Source of the DNA: an uncultured Clostridia bacterium | GTDB taxonomy: Bacteria > Bacillota > Clostridia > Oscillospirales > Acutalibacteraceae | Assembly (NCBI GenBank): GCA_944382025.1 | Contig: CALWMQ010000089.1 | Coordinates: 1 to 8,181, forward strand | Length of the DNA stretch: 8,181 nucleotides | Reading direction: 5' to 3' | Shown here: positions 1-5,678 of the stretch, piece after piece | Layout: each line of letters begins with the position of its first letter | Numbering within the stretch: the first letter of the stretch is position 1 | Notes under the pieces: model-generated | The model's input: only the letters and a program-made list of their open reading frames with translations | What the model was told of the DNA's origin: nothing | Databases searched by the model: none | Program-made: the position numbers and the translations under genes

Positions 1-1109
1 TGCCGCTTGAAGGCCAGCTGGAGCATCCGATCCAGCAGCTTGTCAAAGGGGATGCCGGCAGCCTCCCATAAATAGAAGGCCAGGGAACCGGGGATGGTGT
101 TGATCTCGTTGACCCACAGCCCGCCGTTTTCCATGTCGTTGAGGAAGTCGATCCGGGAGACGCCGGAACAGCCTAAAACCTGGAAGGTTTTCACAGCCAG
201 ATCCTGTACCTGTTTGGTCAGGTCCTCGGGAATATCCGCTGGGCACCGGCGCTTGAGGCTGGACATGCCCCCGGATTTTCCGCTGGCTTTCCCGGATTTT
301 CCGCCGCTCAGGTATTTATCCTTATAACTGAGGATTTCATCACTGCCTACCGGTTCCTCACAGGCGGAAGCCTGAGCCTCGTCCTGATCTCCCAGCACGG
401 CGCAGTTGATCTCCCGGAGATGTTCAACCGCTTTCTCCACCAGCACCCGGGACGAAAAACCTAAGGCTGTGTCCATGGCCGCACTCAGAACTGTCCGATT
501 AGCGGCCTTGGTAATGCCCACCGAGGAGCCCAGGTTCACCGGCTTGACAATGACCGGATACCCGATTTTTTCCTCAATTTCATCCAGTACAGCAGCGCTG
601 TCCGCCACATACCGGCGACCTGTATACTGCAGAGCGTCCAGTACCGGGATACCGGCCTGTTTGAGAGCGGCTTTCATCAGGTATTTGTCCATGCCTACCG
701 CCGAGGAGGTCACATCACACGCCGCATAGGGGACTCCCAGCATTTCCAGCATTCCCATGAGGGTGCCGTCCTCCACATTCGTGCCGTGTACGACCGGCAG
801 CGCCACCTCAAAGCTGTCCAGAATATTATTTCCAAATTTTTTCATGGGATACCGCACCAGGTCGACACCATGGGCCCCGGGAACCAGCAGCACCCGGGTC
901 GCGGCATCCAGGCAGGCTTTCATATCCTTATAGCTATCGATCTCTCCCATGTGGAGGCCGGTATAGAAATGATTATTTTTAGAGATATACACAGGGATAG
1001 GGGCATATTTAGACCGGTCCAGGGCGGAATAGGCCTGGATCCCCGAGATAATGGATACCTCATGTTCCACACTCCGGCCGCCGAACAGGACAGCTACCTT
1101 GGTTTGCAT
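1..1109 (-). CDS. ddl: D-alanine--D-alanine ligase (3' end beyond window)
   Basis: Joins two D-alanines using ATP to make the D-Ala-D-Ala dipeptide for peptidoglycan; a cytoplasmic ATP-grasp enzyme. Translation from the ATG at 1109 gives 369 residues without a stop and runs off the left edge close to the family's usual end, so only a few residues are probably missing. Visible motifs are FGGRSVEHEVS (9-19, with Glu15), HGTNVEDGT (108-116), MDK (140-142), VKP (188-190), the serine loop NLGSSVG (192-198), RIDF (319-322) and VNEINTIPG (333-341), whose Asp321, Glu335 and Asn337 are the expected magnesium ligands. The omega-loop region (about 261-284) starts SYKDKYLSGG and carries a Lys/Ser/Gly-rich stretch with two GKSG copies. 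GAAAGGTG precedes the start by about 8-10 nt. It lies 31 nt after murF, so the two are co-transcribed. Overall similarity favours Ddl over the VanA-type D-Ala-D-Lac ligases. Confidence 0.96.
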   Translation of the reverse strand, partial: MQTKVAVLFGGRSVEHEVSIISGIQAYSALDRSKYAPIPVYISKNNHFYTGLHMGEIDSYKDMKACLDAATRVLLVPGAHGVDLVRYPMKKFGNNILDSFEVALPVVHGTNVEDGTLMGMLEMLGVPYAACDVTSSAVGMDKYLMKAALKQAGIPVLDALQYTGRRYVADSAAVLDEIEEKIGYPVIVKPVNLGSSVGITKAANRTVLSAAMDTALGFSSRVLVEKAVEHLREINCAVLGDQDEAQASACEEPVGSDEILSYKDKYLSGGKSGKASGKSGGMSSLKRRCPADIPEDLTKQVQDLAVKTFQVLGCSGVSRIDFLNDMENGGLWVNEINTIPGSLAFYLWEAAGIPFDKLLDRMLQLAFKR

Positions 1110-1140
1110 ATATCAGCACACCTTTCATTGAAAGTTGGGA

Positions 1141-2694
1141 TCAGAAATTATCTGGCAGATCATTTTCCAATAACACAATGCGGGGACCGGTGACAGGGAT
1201 AGTCTGCAGATGGGCCAGCCCATCCTGAAGAGTCTTTGCCACATACAGGTTTTCCTCCGGGAAACCGCCTGCCAGCAGCCCTTCCCGCAGGGGCGGGGCC
1301 TGCTTTTCGCCGACCAGTATGGCGTAGTCGCAGCAGCCGGCGGCGTACTCGCCCAGTTCCCGGTTCAAGGCATCCTGCCGGTCTCCCAGCTCTACCATCC
1401 CGGGCGTAACCAGTACCCGCTGGGCTTCAAACCCCTTGAGCACATCCAAAGCGCTGCGGAACCCCGCCGGATTGGAATTGTAAGCGTCATCAATGAAACC
1501 GTTAGGCAGAAGCTGGAGCCGATGTTCTACCGGTTTCAGCATCCGTACAGGATATACCAGCTCCCCCAGGGGAATTCCCAGGTGTACCGCTACGGCGATG
1601 CAGCCCGCCAGGTTCTGAATATTGTGGGCGCCAAGCAGTTTGGTGGTAAACCGTTGAGATTCCCCCGTAGCCGTCACGGTAATGGTAAAGGAACAACCGG
1701 AATGGTCAACCGCTACATCGGAGGCAGTTACATCGCTGCGGTTGAGGCCGTAGGTGGTCATGGGGGCGGCGAATCCTCCCTCGCCAAGACGGGCGCGGAT
1801 GTATTGATTATCGGCGTTGGCAAATCCCCGGCCGTCGGCGGGCAGGGCGTCCATCAGCTCAAATTTGGTACGTATAATATTCTCCACCGTTTTAAATGTT
1901 TCCAGATGCTGTTCCCCGATGGAGGTAAGCACCCCGTACCGGGGACGCACCAGGTCACAGATTTCCCGGATATCCCCGGGATTTTTGGCACCCATCTCCG
2001 CAATGAAAATCTGATGGGAAGGACGCAGCTGCTCCCGGATGGTCCTGACCACCCCCATGGTGGTATTATAGCTTTCCGGTGTCATGAGCACGTTGTATCG
2101 GGCGCTGAGGAGGGCGTGGAGAAAGGTTTTGGTGCTTGTTTTCCCGTAACTGCCGGTGATGCCAATGACCGTCAGGTCAGGCTGTTGGGCCAGGCGCCGG
2201 GCCGCGTCCTTTACATAACCGGCGGCGATGTGTTTCTCCAGGGGAGTGTTGATGGTGTTGGCCGTCAGCGTCCACAGCCAGATGACCAGAGAGAACAGGG
2301 CGGTAAAGCCCACGCACCGTCTCCAGCTAAGGAAAAAGCAAGCGGCGGACACGGCTGCCAGCAGTAAAATCTGGGTTCCCAGCAGCCTCCATACCCGATG
2401 GGTGAACACAAGGGGCTTTTTCGCTTTTTTAGGAAGGTTTAGCAGGGCAGTGGCCAGCAGTACCGCCGCTGAGACCAAATAAGCGTACCGCTCCGGCAGG
2501 TACATGGCCGGAAGCAGCAGGGCGGGGAGAAGCCGTTTCCAATTGACCAGGTTATTTTCGTTCTCCCTGCACCATTTCCGATACCGTTCGTTCCGATAGG
2601 AATTAAGCTGCAGCATATGGGTAAAATACAGGGACTGGGTGATAAAATTGGCCGCACAGAAGCACAGCAGCAACCCTTTCAGAAGCAGTTCCAC
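1141..2694 (-). CDS. murF: Membrane-anchored MurF-type ligase (UDP-MurNAc-tripeptide--D-Ala-D-Ala ligase)
   Basis: Predicted to add D-Ala-D-Ala to UDP-MurNAc-tripeptide with ATP, the last cytoplasmic step of precursor assembly. The protein has 517 residues. The first ~150 are hydrophobic, with likely membrane segments near 3-20, 57-82, 108-122 and 126-147. The Mur ligase part follows: P-loop GITGSYGKTST (178-188), SYNTTMG (208-214), the SIGEQHLE segment (258-265), TKFEL with Lys277 as the expected carbamylated lysine, LGAHNIQN (354-361) and the MurF hallmark DDAYNSNP (402-409). It ends in LLENDLPDNF. Soluble MurF such as E. coli's lacks the membrane part and is about 450 residues. The start is GTG at 2694, supported by an AGGAGG 8 nt upstream. 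The adjacent ddl supports a true MurF role; a related Mur-ligase activity with another MurF elsewhere in the genome is the alternative. Confidence 0.88.
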   Translation of the reverse strand: MELLLKGLLLCFCAANFITQSLYFTHMLQLNSYRNERYRKWCRENENNLVNWKRLLPALLLPAMYLPERYAYLVSAAVLLATALLNLPKKAKKPLVFTHRVWRLLGTQILLLAAVSAACFFLSWRRCVGFTALFSLVIWLWTLTANTINTPLEKHIAAGYVKDAARRLAQQPDLTVIGITGSYGKTSTKTFLHALLSARYNVLMTPESYNTTMGVVRTIREQLRPSHQIFIAEMGAKNPGDIREICDLVRPRYGVLTSIGEQHLETFKTVENIIRTKFELMDALPADGRGFANADNQYIRARLGEGGFAAPMTTYGLNRSDVTASDVAVDHSGCSFTITVTATGESQRFTTKLLGAHNIQNLAGCIAVAVHLGIPLGELVYPVRMLKPVEHRLQLLPNGFIDDAYNSNPAGFRSALDVLKGFEAQRVLVTPGMVELGDRQDALNRELGEYAAGCCDYAILVGEKQAPPLREGLLAGGFPEENLYVAKTLQDGLAHLQTIPVTGPRIVLLENDLPDNF

Positions 2695-2702
2695 CCGAAA
2701 GT

Positions 2703-2708
2703 CCTCCT
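2703..2708 (-). promoter_or_regulatory. Ribosome binding site of murF
   Basis: A perfect AGGAGG on the minus strand, 8 nt before a GTG codon at 2694. It decides the start of the ligase, since the N-terminal hydrophobic region begins exactly there and no ATG competes. Confidence 0.85.
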
Positions 2709-2724
2709 TTTATGGATAGGTTGT

Positions 2725-2745
2725 TTTTCTCCGAGCCGGAGAAAA
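2725..2745. repeat. Perfect 9-bp inverted repeat upstream of murF
   Basis: Arms TTTTCTCCG (2725-2733) and CGGAGAAAA (2737-2745) are exactly complementary with a 3-nt loop. On the transcribed minus strand the hairpin is followed by AAAAAC rather than a T-run, so it is not a normal intrinsic terminator. It ends 16 nt before the murF ribosome binding site. It may be an RNA processing or stability hairpin, or a protein-binding palindrome; the function is unknown. Confidence 0.6.
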
Positions 2746-2758
2746 GGGGACCAGACAG

Positions 2759-2796
2759 CCTGTGAAACCCTAGGGTCGCCCTTATAGAGTCACAGG
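2759..2796. repeat. Second inverted repeat in the hydrolase-murF spacer
   Basis: CCTGTGA (2759-2765) pairs with TCACAGG (2790-2796). The 24-nt interval holds a smaller AGGG-CGA-CCCT hairpin and the palindrome CCCTAGGG, so the transcript could fold into a nested structure. No T-run follows. It sits directly after the hydrolase stop codon inside the operon. Confidence 0.45.
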
Positions 2797-2816
2797 TAGG
2801 GCATGCATGTGGGAGA

Positions 2817-3587
2817 TCACCCGATAAAGGAATCCAGCACACGGCTGCATTGGCCCCAGCTGTCGGCGAAGGCATAATGGCCGCCCTTGAGCGTGACCAA
2901 GCCTGCGTCAGGGATCAATTTTTCCATGGTTTTCCCATCGGATAGGGGAGTAGCGGTATCATTTTCACCCCAGATCAGCAGGGTAGGAATGGGGATCCGG
3001 GGCAGCAATGCCGTCAGATCCTCGTTAACCGCCAGGACCATGGATTGACGCATAATCGGGCTGGCCTGCTGATAATCGGCGGATCCGAATTTTTTTCTGG
3101 CCTTTTCCACTGCGTCGGGAAACAGGGAACGGATACCCGGCAGACGGAAAAACCATTTGGCCGCCTTATAGGTATACACCCGGACATAATAAGAAAAACC
3201 GTGACGGGGCTTGATGCCCGCCGAATCCAGGAGGATGGCCTTTTCCGCCGTGAAGGGCAGGCTCTCCCGGGCAAGGAGTTTGATGAGAATACGGCCGCCG
3301 TTGGAATGCCCCATGACAATCAGGCGGTCCAGCTGAAGCGTATGGATGAATTGGAGGACAAAATCCGCATAGTCATCCACGTTCCATGGTACGGACGGTT
3401 CCTGGGAACCGCCGAAACCAGGCAGATCCGGCACGACCATCCGGCAGCGGGAGGAGAGGTGATCAGTGATGAGGTGATACAGACTGCCGTCCACGCCCCA
3501 TCCATGGAGCAGAAGTACGGTTTGGCTGTTGTCCCGGGGGCCTTGATCCAGGTAATGGACCCGCAGGCCATTCACCGTTATTTCCAT
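2817..3587 (-). CDS. Alpha/beta-fold hydrolase
   Basis: A 256-residue single-domain alpha/beta hydrolase without a signal peptide, so probably cytoplasmic; the substrate is not predictable from sequence. The catalytic set is visible: the oxyanion-side HGWG (29-32), nucleophile elbow GHSNG (93-97, Ser95), acid region WGEND (206-210, probably Asp210) and His237 in KGGHYAF. PDLPGFGGS (53-61) is typical of esterase/peptidase-like members. The ATG at 3587 is chosen because an AGGAGG lies 7 nt upstream; the in-frame upstream extension of 27 residues runs through the promoter and is not coding. It is the first gene of the operon with murF and ddl, 122 nt from murF, which hints at a role around the envelope, such as an esterase or peptidase step, but this is inference only. 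Confidence 0.9.
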   Translation of the reverse strand: MEITVNGLRVHYLDQGPRDNSQTVLLLHGWGVDGSLYHLITDHLSSRCRMVVPDLPGFGGSQEPSVPWNVDDYADFVLQFIHTLQLDRLIVMGHSNGGRILIKLLARESLPFTAEKAILLDSAGIKPRHGFSYYVRVYTYKAAKWFFRLPGIRSLFPDAVEKARKKFGSADYQQASPIMRQSMVLAVNEDLTALLPRIPIPTLLIWGENDTATPLSDGKTMEKLIPDAGLVTLKGGHYAFADSWGQCSRVLDSFIG

Positions 3588-3594
3588 GTATCCC

Positions 3595-3600
3595 CCTCCT
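3595..3600 (-). promoter_or_regulatory. Ribosome binding site of the alpha/beta hydrolase
   Basis: AGGAGG (inside GAAGGAGGGGG) lies 7 nt before the ATG at 3587. It fixes the start and rules out the longer reading frame beginning at 3668. Confidence 0.85.
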
Positions 3601-3602
3601 TC

Positions 3603-3635
3603 AGTATACCTGTGCATAAGCCTAAAAAGTATACC
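3603..3635 (-). repeat. Direct repeat of GGTATACT over the promoter and leader
   Basis: Minus-strand GGTATACT occurs at 3635-3628 and again at 3610-3603, 25 nt apart. The first copy contains the -10 box; the second lies in the leader just before the ribosome binding site. It could be a duplicated operator half, a second -10-like element, or chance. Confidence 0.4.
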
Positions 3636-3656
3636 ATAATTTGCCGGAAAAAGCAA
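3628..3656 (-). promoter_or_regulatory. Extended -10 promoter of the hydrolase-murF-ddl operon
   Basis: On the minus strand TTGCTT (3656-3651) is followed after 17 nt by TATACT (3633-3628), preceded by TGG, which gives the extended -10 form TGnTATACT. The -10 box matches the sigma-A consensus at five of six positions; the -35 box matches only at TTG, as is common with extended -10 promoters. Transcription would start near 3621, about 34 nt before the hydrolase ATG. Confidence 0.65.
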
Positions 3657-3693
3657 TGTTCCCGGCATGAGAAATCCCCTTCTTTATACCTAT

Positions 3694-3769
3694 GCGGCAG
3701 GGGCTGTCCCTTTGCACTCTTTTCTAGTATGAACCAAAATTGGCGAAAATAGCCGCAGGGGCAGGCTGT
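3694..3769. repeat. Imperfect GC-rich direct repeat upstream of the promoter
   Basis: GCGGCAGGGGCTGT (3694-3707) and GCCGCAGGGGCAGGCTGT (3752-3769) share the core GCAGGGGC and the ending GGCTGT, with a 4-nt difference in length. They lie between the terminator of the preceding unit and the promoter of the hydrolase operon. No gene is seen in this stretch (3588-3773) and no function can be assigned. Confidence 0.3.
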
Positions 3770-3773
3770 ATCT

Positions 3774-3805
3774 AAAGAAAAAACCTCCCGCTATCTGGCG
3801 GGAGG
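3774..3805 (-). terminator. Intrinsic terminator
   Basis: CCTCCCGC (3784-3791) and GCGGGAGG (3798-3805) form a perfect 8-bp GC-rich stem with a 6-nt loop. On the minus strand it is followed by GGTTTTTTCTTT. On the plus strand no T-run follows, so it ends minus-strand transcription, either of the RNA candidate at 3784-4074 or of read-through from the cyclophilin lipoprotein gene. Confidence 0.9.
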
Positions 3806-4074
3806 TCACACTATAACAGCAGCTGTTCGGAAAAAAGCACCGGGCAACAAATTTTCTTACCTTTTTCAAACAGCAACGTCTGGGAGTACCCGCGGGGCGG
3901 GAAACAGCGAGCAGGGATTGACGCCACGGTCAAAACCGGCGGCTGCGCTTGCGGCCCACGGCGGCTTTGGGCGCTGTAAGGGGAGGTGTAGGGGGGCAAA
4001 ACCCGGTCATGCCTTCCGGAAAACGAAACACTACCGCCAACCAGCTGCTTTAAATTCAAGCACCCCAGAAATGC
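3784..4074 (-). ncRNA. Candidate structured non-coding RNA, class not recognised
   Basis: This stretch lies between the cyclophilin stop codon and the terminator and shows no convincing reading frame. The minus-strand transcript can fold on itself over a long range: AGCAGCTG (4049-4042) with CAGCTGCT (3825-3818); inside it a rod-like helix joining CGGAA, GCAT and CCGGG (4018-4002) with CCCGG, GTGC and TTCCG (3844-3828); then ACAGCG (3977-3972) with CGCTGT (3909-3904); and a hairpin CCCGC-CCC-GCGGG (3901-3889). The terminator follows within about 15 nt of the outer stem. A 200-300 nt RNA with paired ends and its own terminator would suit 6S-like or other housekeeping RNAs, but I could not find signatures of tmRNA, RNase P, SRP RNA or common riboswitches. 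A long structured 3' UTR is the alternative. The 5' end is an estimate. Confidence 0.42.
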
Positions 4075-4080
4075 CGGGAG

Positions 4081-4109
4081 CTTTTAACCTTGATACTCCA
4101 CAATATCAA
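4081..4109 (-). promoter_or_regulatory. Possible promoter for the structured RNA
   Basis: On the minus strand TTGATA (4109-4104), five of six matches to the -35 consensus, is followed after 17 nt by TAAAAG (4086-4081), four of six matches to the -10 consensus. It overlaps the last codons of the cyclophilin gene. A start near 4074 would put the outer stem of the RNA candidate about 25 nt from its 5' end. The match is weak and could be chance. Confidence 0.28.
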
Positions 4110-4920
4110 TCGACGTAATCACCACATCTTCTTCCGGTTTATCGGAACTGTCGGTTTTGACCTTACCGATGGCCACTACCACATCCATGCCCTCAAAGAC
4201 CTGTCCGAATACCGTGTGACCGCCGCTTTGGCGCCACGCTCCATCCAGGGTCAGATTCCCTCCGTACTGCTCATATAATTTCCATACCTCATCCGGGATT
4301 TTATCGGCCTCCAGGGGAATACCGTTCATCTGGGCCAAAACGCTGTAATATTGTTTCCAATTGGTAATTTTCTGTTCCTTTAAAATATCCGGGTCTTCGT
4401 TTTCAAACGCTTCCTGATAGGATTGAATATTCTCCTTAAAATCGTCCGGCAGCGCCTGGTTGATAAAGAACTGGCTGCCATTGGTATTGGGGCCGGCGTT
4501 AGCCATGGACAGGGCCCCGGTGATATTCAGCAGCTTTGGATCAAATTCATCCTCAAAATCCTTACCCCAGATGCTTTCACCGCCGCGGCCGGTTCCTTCC
4601 GGATCACCGCCCTGGATCATAAAATCCTGAATCACCCGGTGGAAGATAAGGCCATCATAGTACCCGTTTTCCGCATGGGTCATAAAATTCTGTACCGCGT
4701 TAGGAGCGGCTTCAGGAAACAGGCGGATGGAGATATCCCCCATGCTGGTGTGCATAACAGCGATTTTTTCGCCGATTGCCGGCTTTTCCAGCTGAAATCC
4801 GTAGTCCTTATCCGGATAGGCCGTATTGATAGCAGCGGGCTTATTACCGCAGCCGCCGAATAAGGAGGCCACCAACGCCATACATATCACCGGGATACCA
4901 TAAGAGAATCTATGTTTCAT
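4084..4920 (-). CDS. Cyclophilin-type peptidyl-prolyl isomerase, predicted lipoprotein
   Basis: Catalyses cis-trans isomerisation of prolyl bonds, probably assisting folding of exported proteins at the outer face of the membrane. The 278-residue product begins with a basic stretch, a hydrophobic segment (9-21) and FGGC with Cys24 as the lipidation site; Phe at -3 of the lipobox is less usual than Leu. The cyclophilin domain (about 52-276) keeps the active-site set: FHRVIQDF (93-100, Arg95 and Phe100), MIQGGD with Gln103, SQFF (149-152) and HTVFGQV (235-241, His235). The region between FFI and HTVFG is long (about 80 residues, charged), compared with about 40 in the paralogue at 5675-6271. AAAGGAG precedes the ATG by 7-8 nt. 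A 212-nt gap with inverted repeats separates it from the upstream operon, so it may have its own transcript. Confidence 0.93.
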   Translation of the reverse strand: MKHRFSYGIPVICMALVASLFGGCGNKPAAINTAYPDKDYGFQLEKPAIGEKIAVMHTSMGDISIRLFPEAAPNAVQNFMTHAENGYYDGLIFHRVIQDFMIQGGDPEGTGRGGESIWGKDFEDEFDPKLLNITGALSMANAGPNTNGSQFFINQALPDDFKENIQSYQEAFENEDPDILKEQKITNWKQYYSVLAQMNGIPLEADKIPDEVWKLYEQYGGNLTLDGAWRQSGGHTVFGQVFEGMDVVVAIGKVKTDSSDKPEEDVVITSIDIVEYQG

Positions 4921-5132
4921 ATTACGTCTCCTTTGTTTACCAAATTTAAAGTGGCCTCTGTATTAGCAGGAAGGCCATTCACCGATATGGGGGAACATTC
5001 CGCAGAATGCGGTGGCCGGTCCCCTATCGGAGATATCCTATTTTTCAGAGCCATCGTAAGGGCTATGGGTACGGAAACCCATCCGATCCATGGAGTGTCC
5101 TCACTATCAGGCCAGCCTGTACCAACAGGTAT
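4921..5132 (-). promoter_or_regulatory. Hairpin-rich intergenic leader of the cyclophilin lipoprotein gene
   Basis: This 212-nt gap contains four inverted repeats in a row. In the direction of transcription they are ATGGGT/ACCCAT (5082-5065, 6-nt loop), AGCC/GGCT (5064-5049, 8-nt loop), the large element at 5030-4982, and TGGCCT/AGGCCA (4977-4952, 14-nt loop). The last ends about 20 nt before the ribosome binding site. None is followed by a proper T-run on the minus strand, so no terminator for the upstream operon is evident. I could not identify a clear promoter. It may be a structured 5' leader controlling the lipoprotein gene; no known riboswitch motif was recognised. Confidence 0.4.
4982..5030. 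repeat. Large bipartite inverted repeat
   Basis: CCGATA (4982-4987) pairs with TATCGG (5025-5030), and the adjoining GGGG run (4989-4993) pairs with CCCC (5021-5024) across a 1-2 nt bulge, giving about 10-11 pairs. The interior holds its own hairpin CATTC-CGCA-GAATG (4996-5009). On the plus strand TTTTT occurs at 5040-5044, ten bases beyond the stem, which is too far for a standard terminator. Confidence 0.55.
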
Positions 5133-5678
5133 TCAGCGTATTCCGGGGCATCTCCGGCAGATAGGCGGCCGAACCGTTTCCAACCGCAGGAAGCGGTTCA
5201 TTTCATCGATTTCCCTGGACTGCTCCCAAAGGAATTCCCGGCAGGTGGTATCAGCGGCCAGTATTCGGCCGACTTGGCGGACACGGCGGACAAAAGGAGG
5301 CTGCAGTCGTACCCGTTGATGGTAACGTACCAATGGGCAGACCCGCCAAGCCCGGGGATCGTATATCGCCTGGATCCTTCCGGATATGTCCATATAGGGG
5401 AACAGAGGAAAAATCCGGCAGGATAGGGGACGGTTCCAGCGGTGGCAATAGCCGCGGCATACCACCAGATGGCCGGACGGGAAGGAAAAACCATCGTCCT
5501 GCTCCAAGAGCAACTGCTTTTGGAACTCCATCTCACCGGGGAACAGCCTCATTCCGCAGACCGATTCCTCCAAGGTATTTTGGCAGCACCGGCCGCCGCA
5601 TAGACTGCCGCAATCCAGTTCCAGAGGCGTTAGATTTTCCAGCAGGGCATAAATCTTCGCATATTCCTGATTGTTCAT
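5133..5678 (-). CDS. Cysteine-cluster protein (YkgJ-like), function unknown
   Basis: A 181-residue soluble protein with twelve cysteines. The N-terminal cluster is Cys23-x3-Cys27-x3-Cys31-Cys32, in DCGSLCGGRCC, followed by Cys41 in CGMRLFPGE. A second group is Cys74-x3-Cys78 and Cys87, in CRGYCHRWNRPLSCRIFP, and later Cys114, 146, 174 and 177. The spacing resembles the zinc/iron-chelating cysteine-cluster proteins named after YkgJ, so it probably binds a metal or Fe-S cluster; this is inference from cysteine pattern, and no biochemical role is known to me. It lacks a signal peptide and membrane segments. The tail from about 115 is rich in Arg. Its ATG overlaps the stop of the upstream cyclophilin as ATGA and no good ribosome binding site precedes it, so translation is probably coupled to that gene. 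Confidence 0.85.
   Translation of the reverse strand: MNNQEYAKIYALLENLTPLELDCGSLCGGRCCQNTLEESVCGMRLFPGEMEFQKQLLLEQDDGFSFPSGHLVVCRGYCHRWNRPLSCRIFPLFPYMDISGRIQAIYDPRAWRVCPLVRYHQRVRLQPPFVRRVRQVGRILAADTTCREFLWEQSREIDEMNRFLRLETVRPPICRRCPGIR

Noticed and set aside
1210..2367. Plus-strand open frame of 385 codons opposite murF
   Set aside because: It lies wholly antisense to a gene with clear Mur ligase motifs, has no recognisable domain and its composition is that of a shadow frame in GC-rich DNA.
2725..2745. Hairpin upstream of murF as a terminator
   Set aside because: The T-stretch precedes the stem on the plus strand and an A-stretch follows it on the minus strand, so neither direction gives a stem followed by a T-run.
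3588..3668. N-terminal extension of the alpha/beta hydrolase to 3668
   Set aside because: It would run through the extended -10 promoter, and the AGGAGG 7 nt before the ATG at 3587 gives a normal start.
3045..3752. Plus-strand open frame of 235 codons opposite the alpha/beta hydrolase and its promoter
   Set aside because: Antisense to a hydrolase with an intact catalytic set and continuing through its promoter; no motif and no reason to think it is translated.
3811..4059. Minus-strand 82-codon frame in the structured RNA region
   Set aside because: It would start at TTG with no well-placed ribosome binding site, resembles nothing I know, and the same bases show long-range pairing; a protein is less likely than RNA.
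3784..4074. tmRNA, RNase P RNA, SRP RNA or a common riboswitch
   Set aside because: I looked for their conserved cores (for example the RNase P GAGGAAAGUCC and the SRP GGAAGNAGC region) and found none convincing; CCGGAAGG near 4015 resembles the SRP core only superficially.
4912..5319. Plus-strand 135-codon frame across the 4921-5132 gap
   Set aside because: Over half lies antisense to the cysteine-cluster gene, there is no ribosome binding site and the rest covers the inverted repeats.
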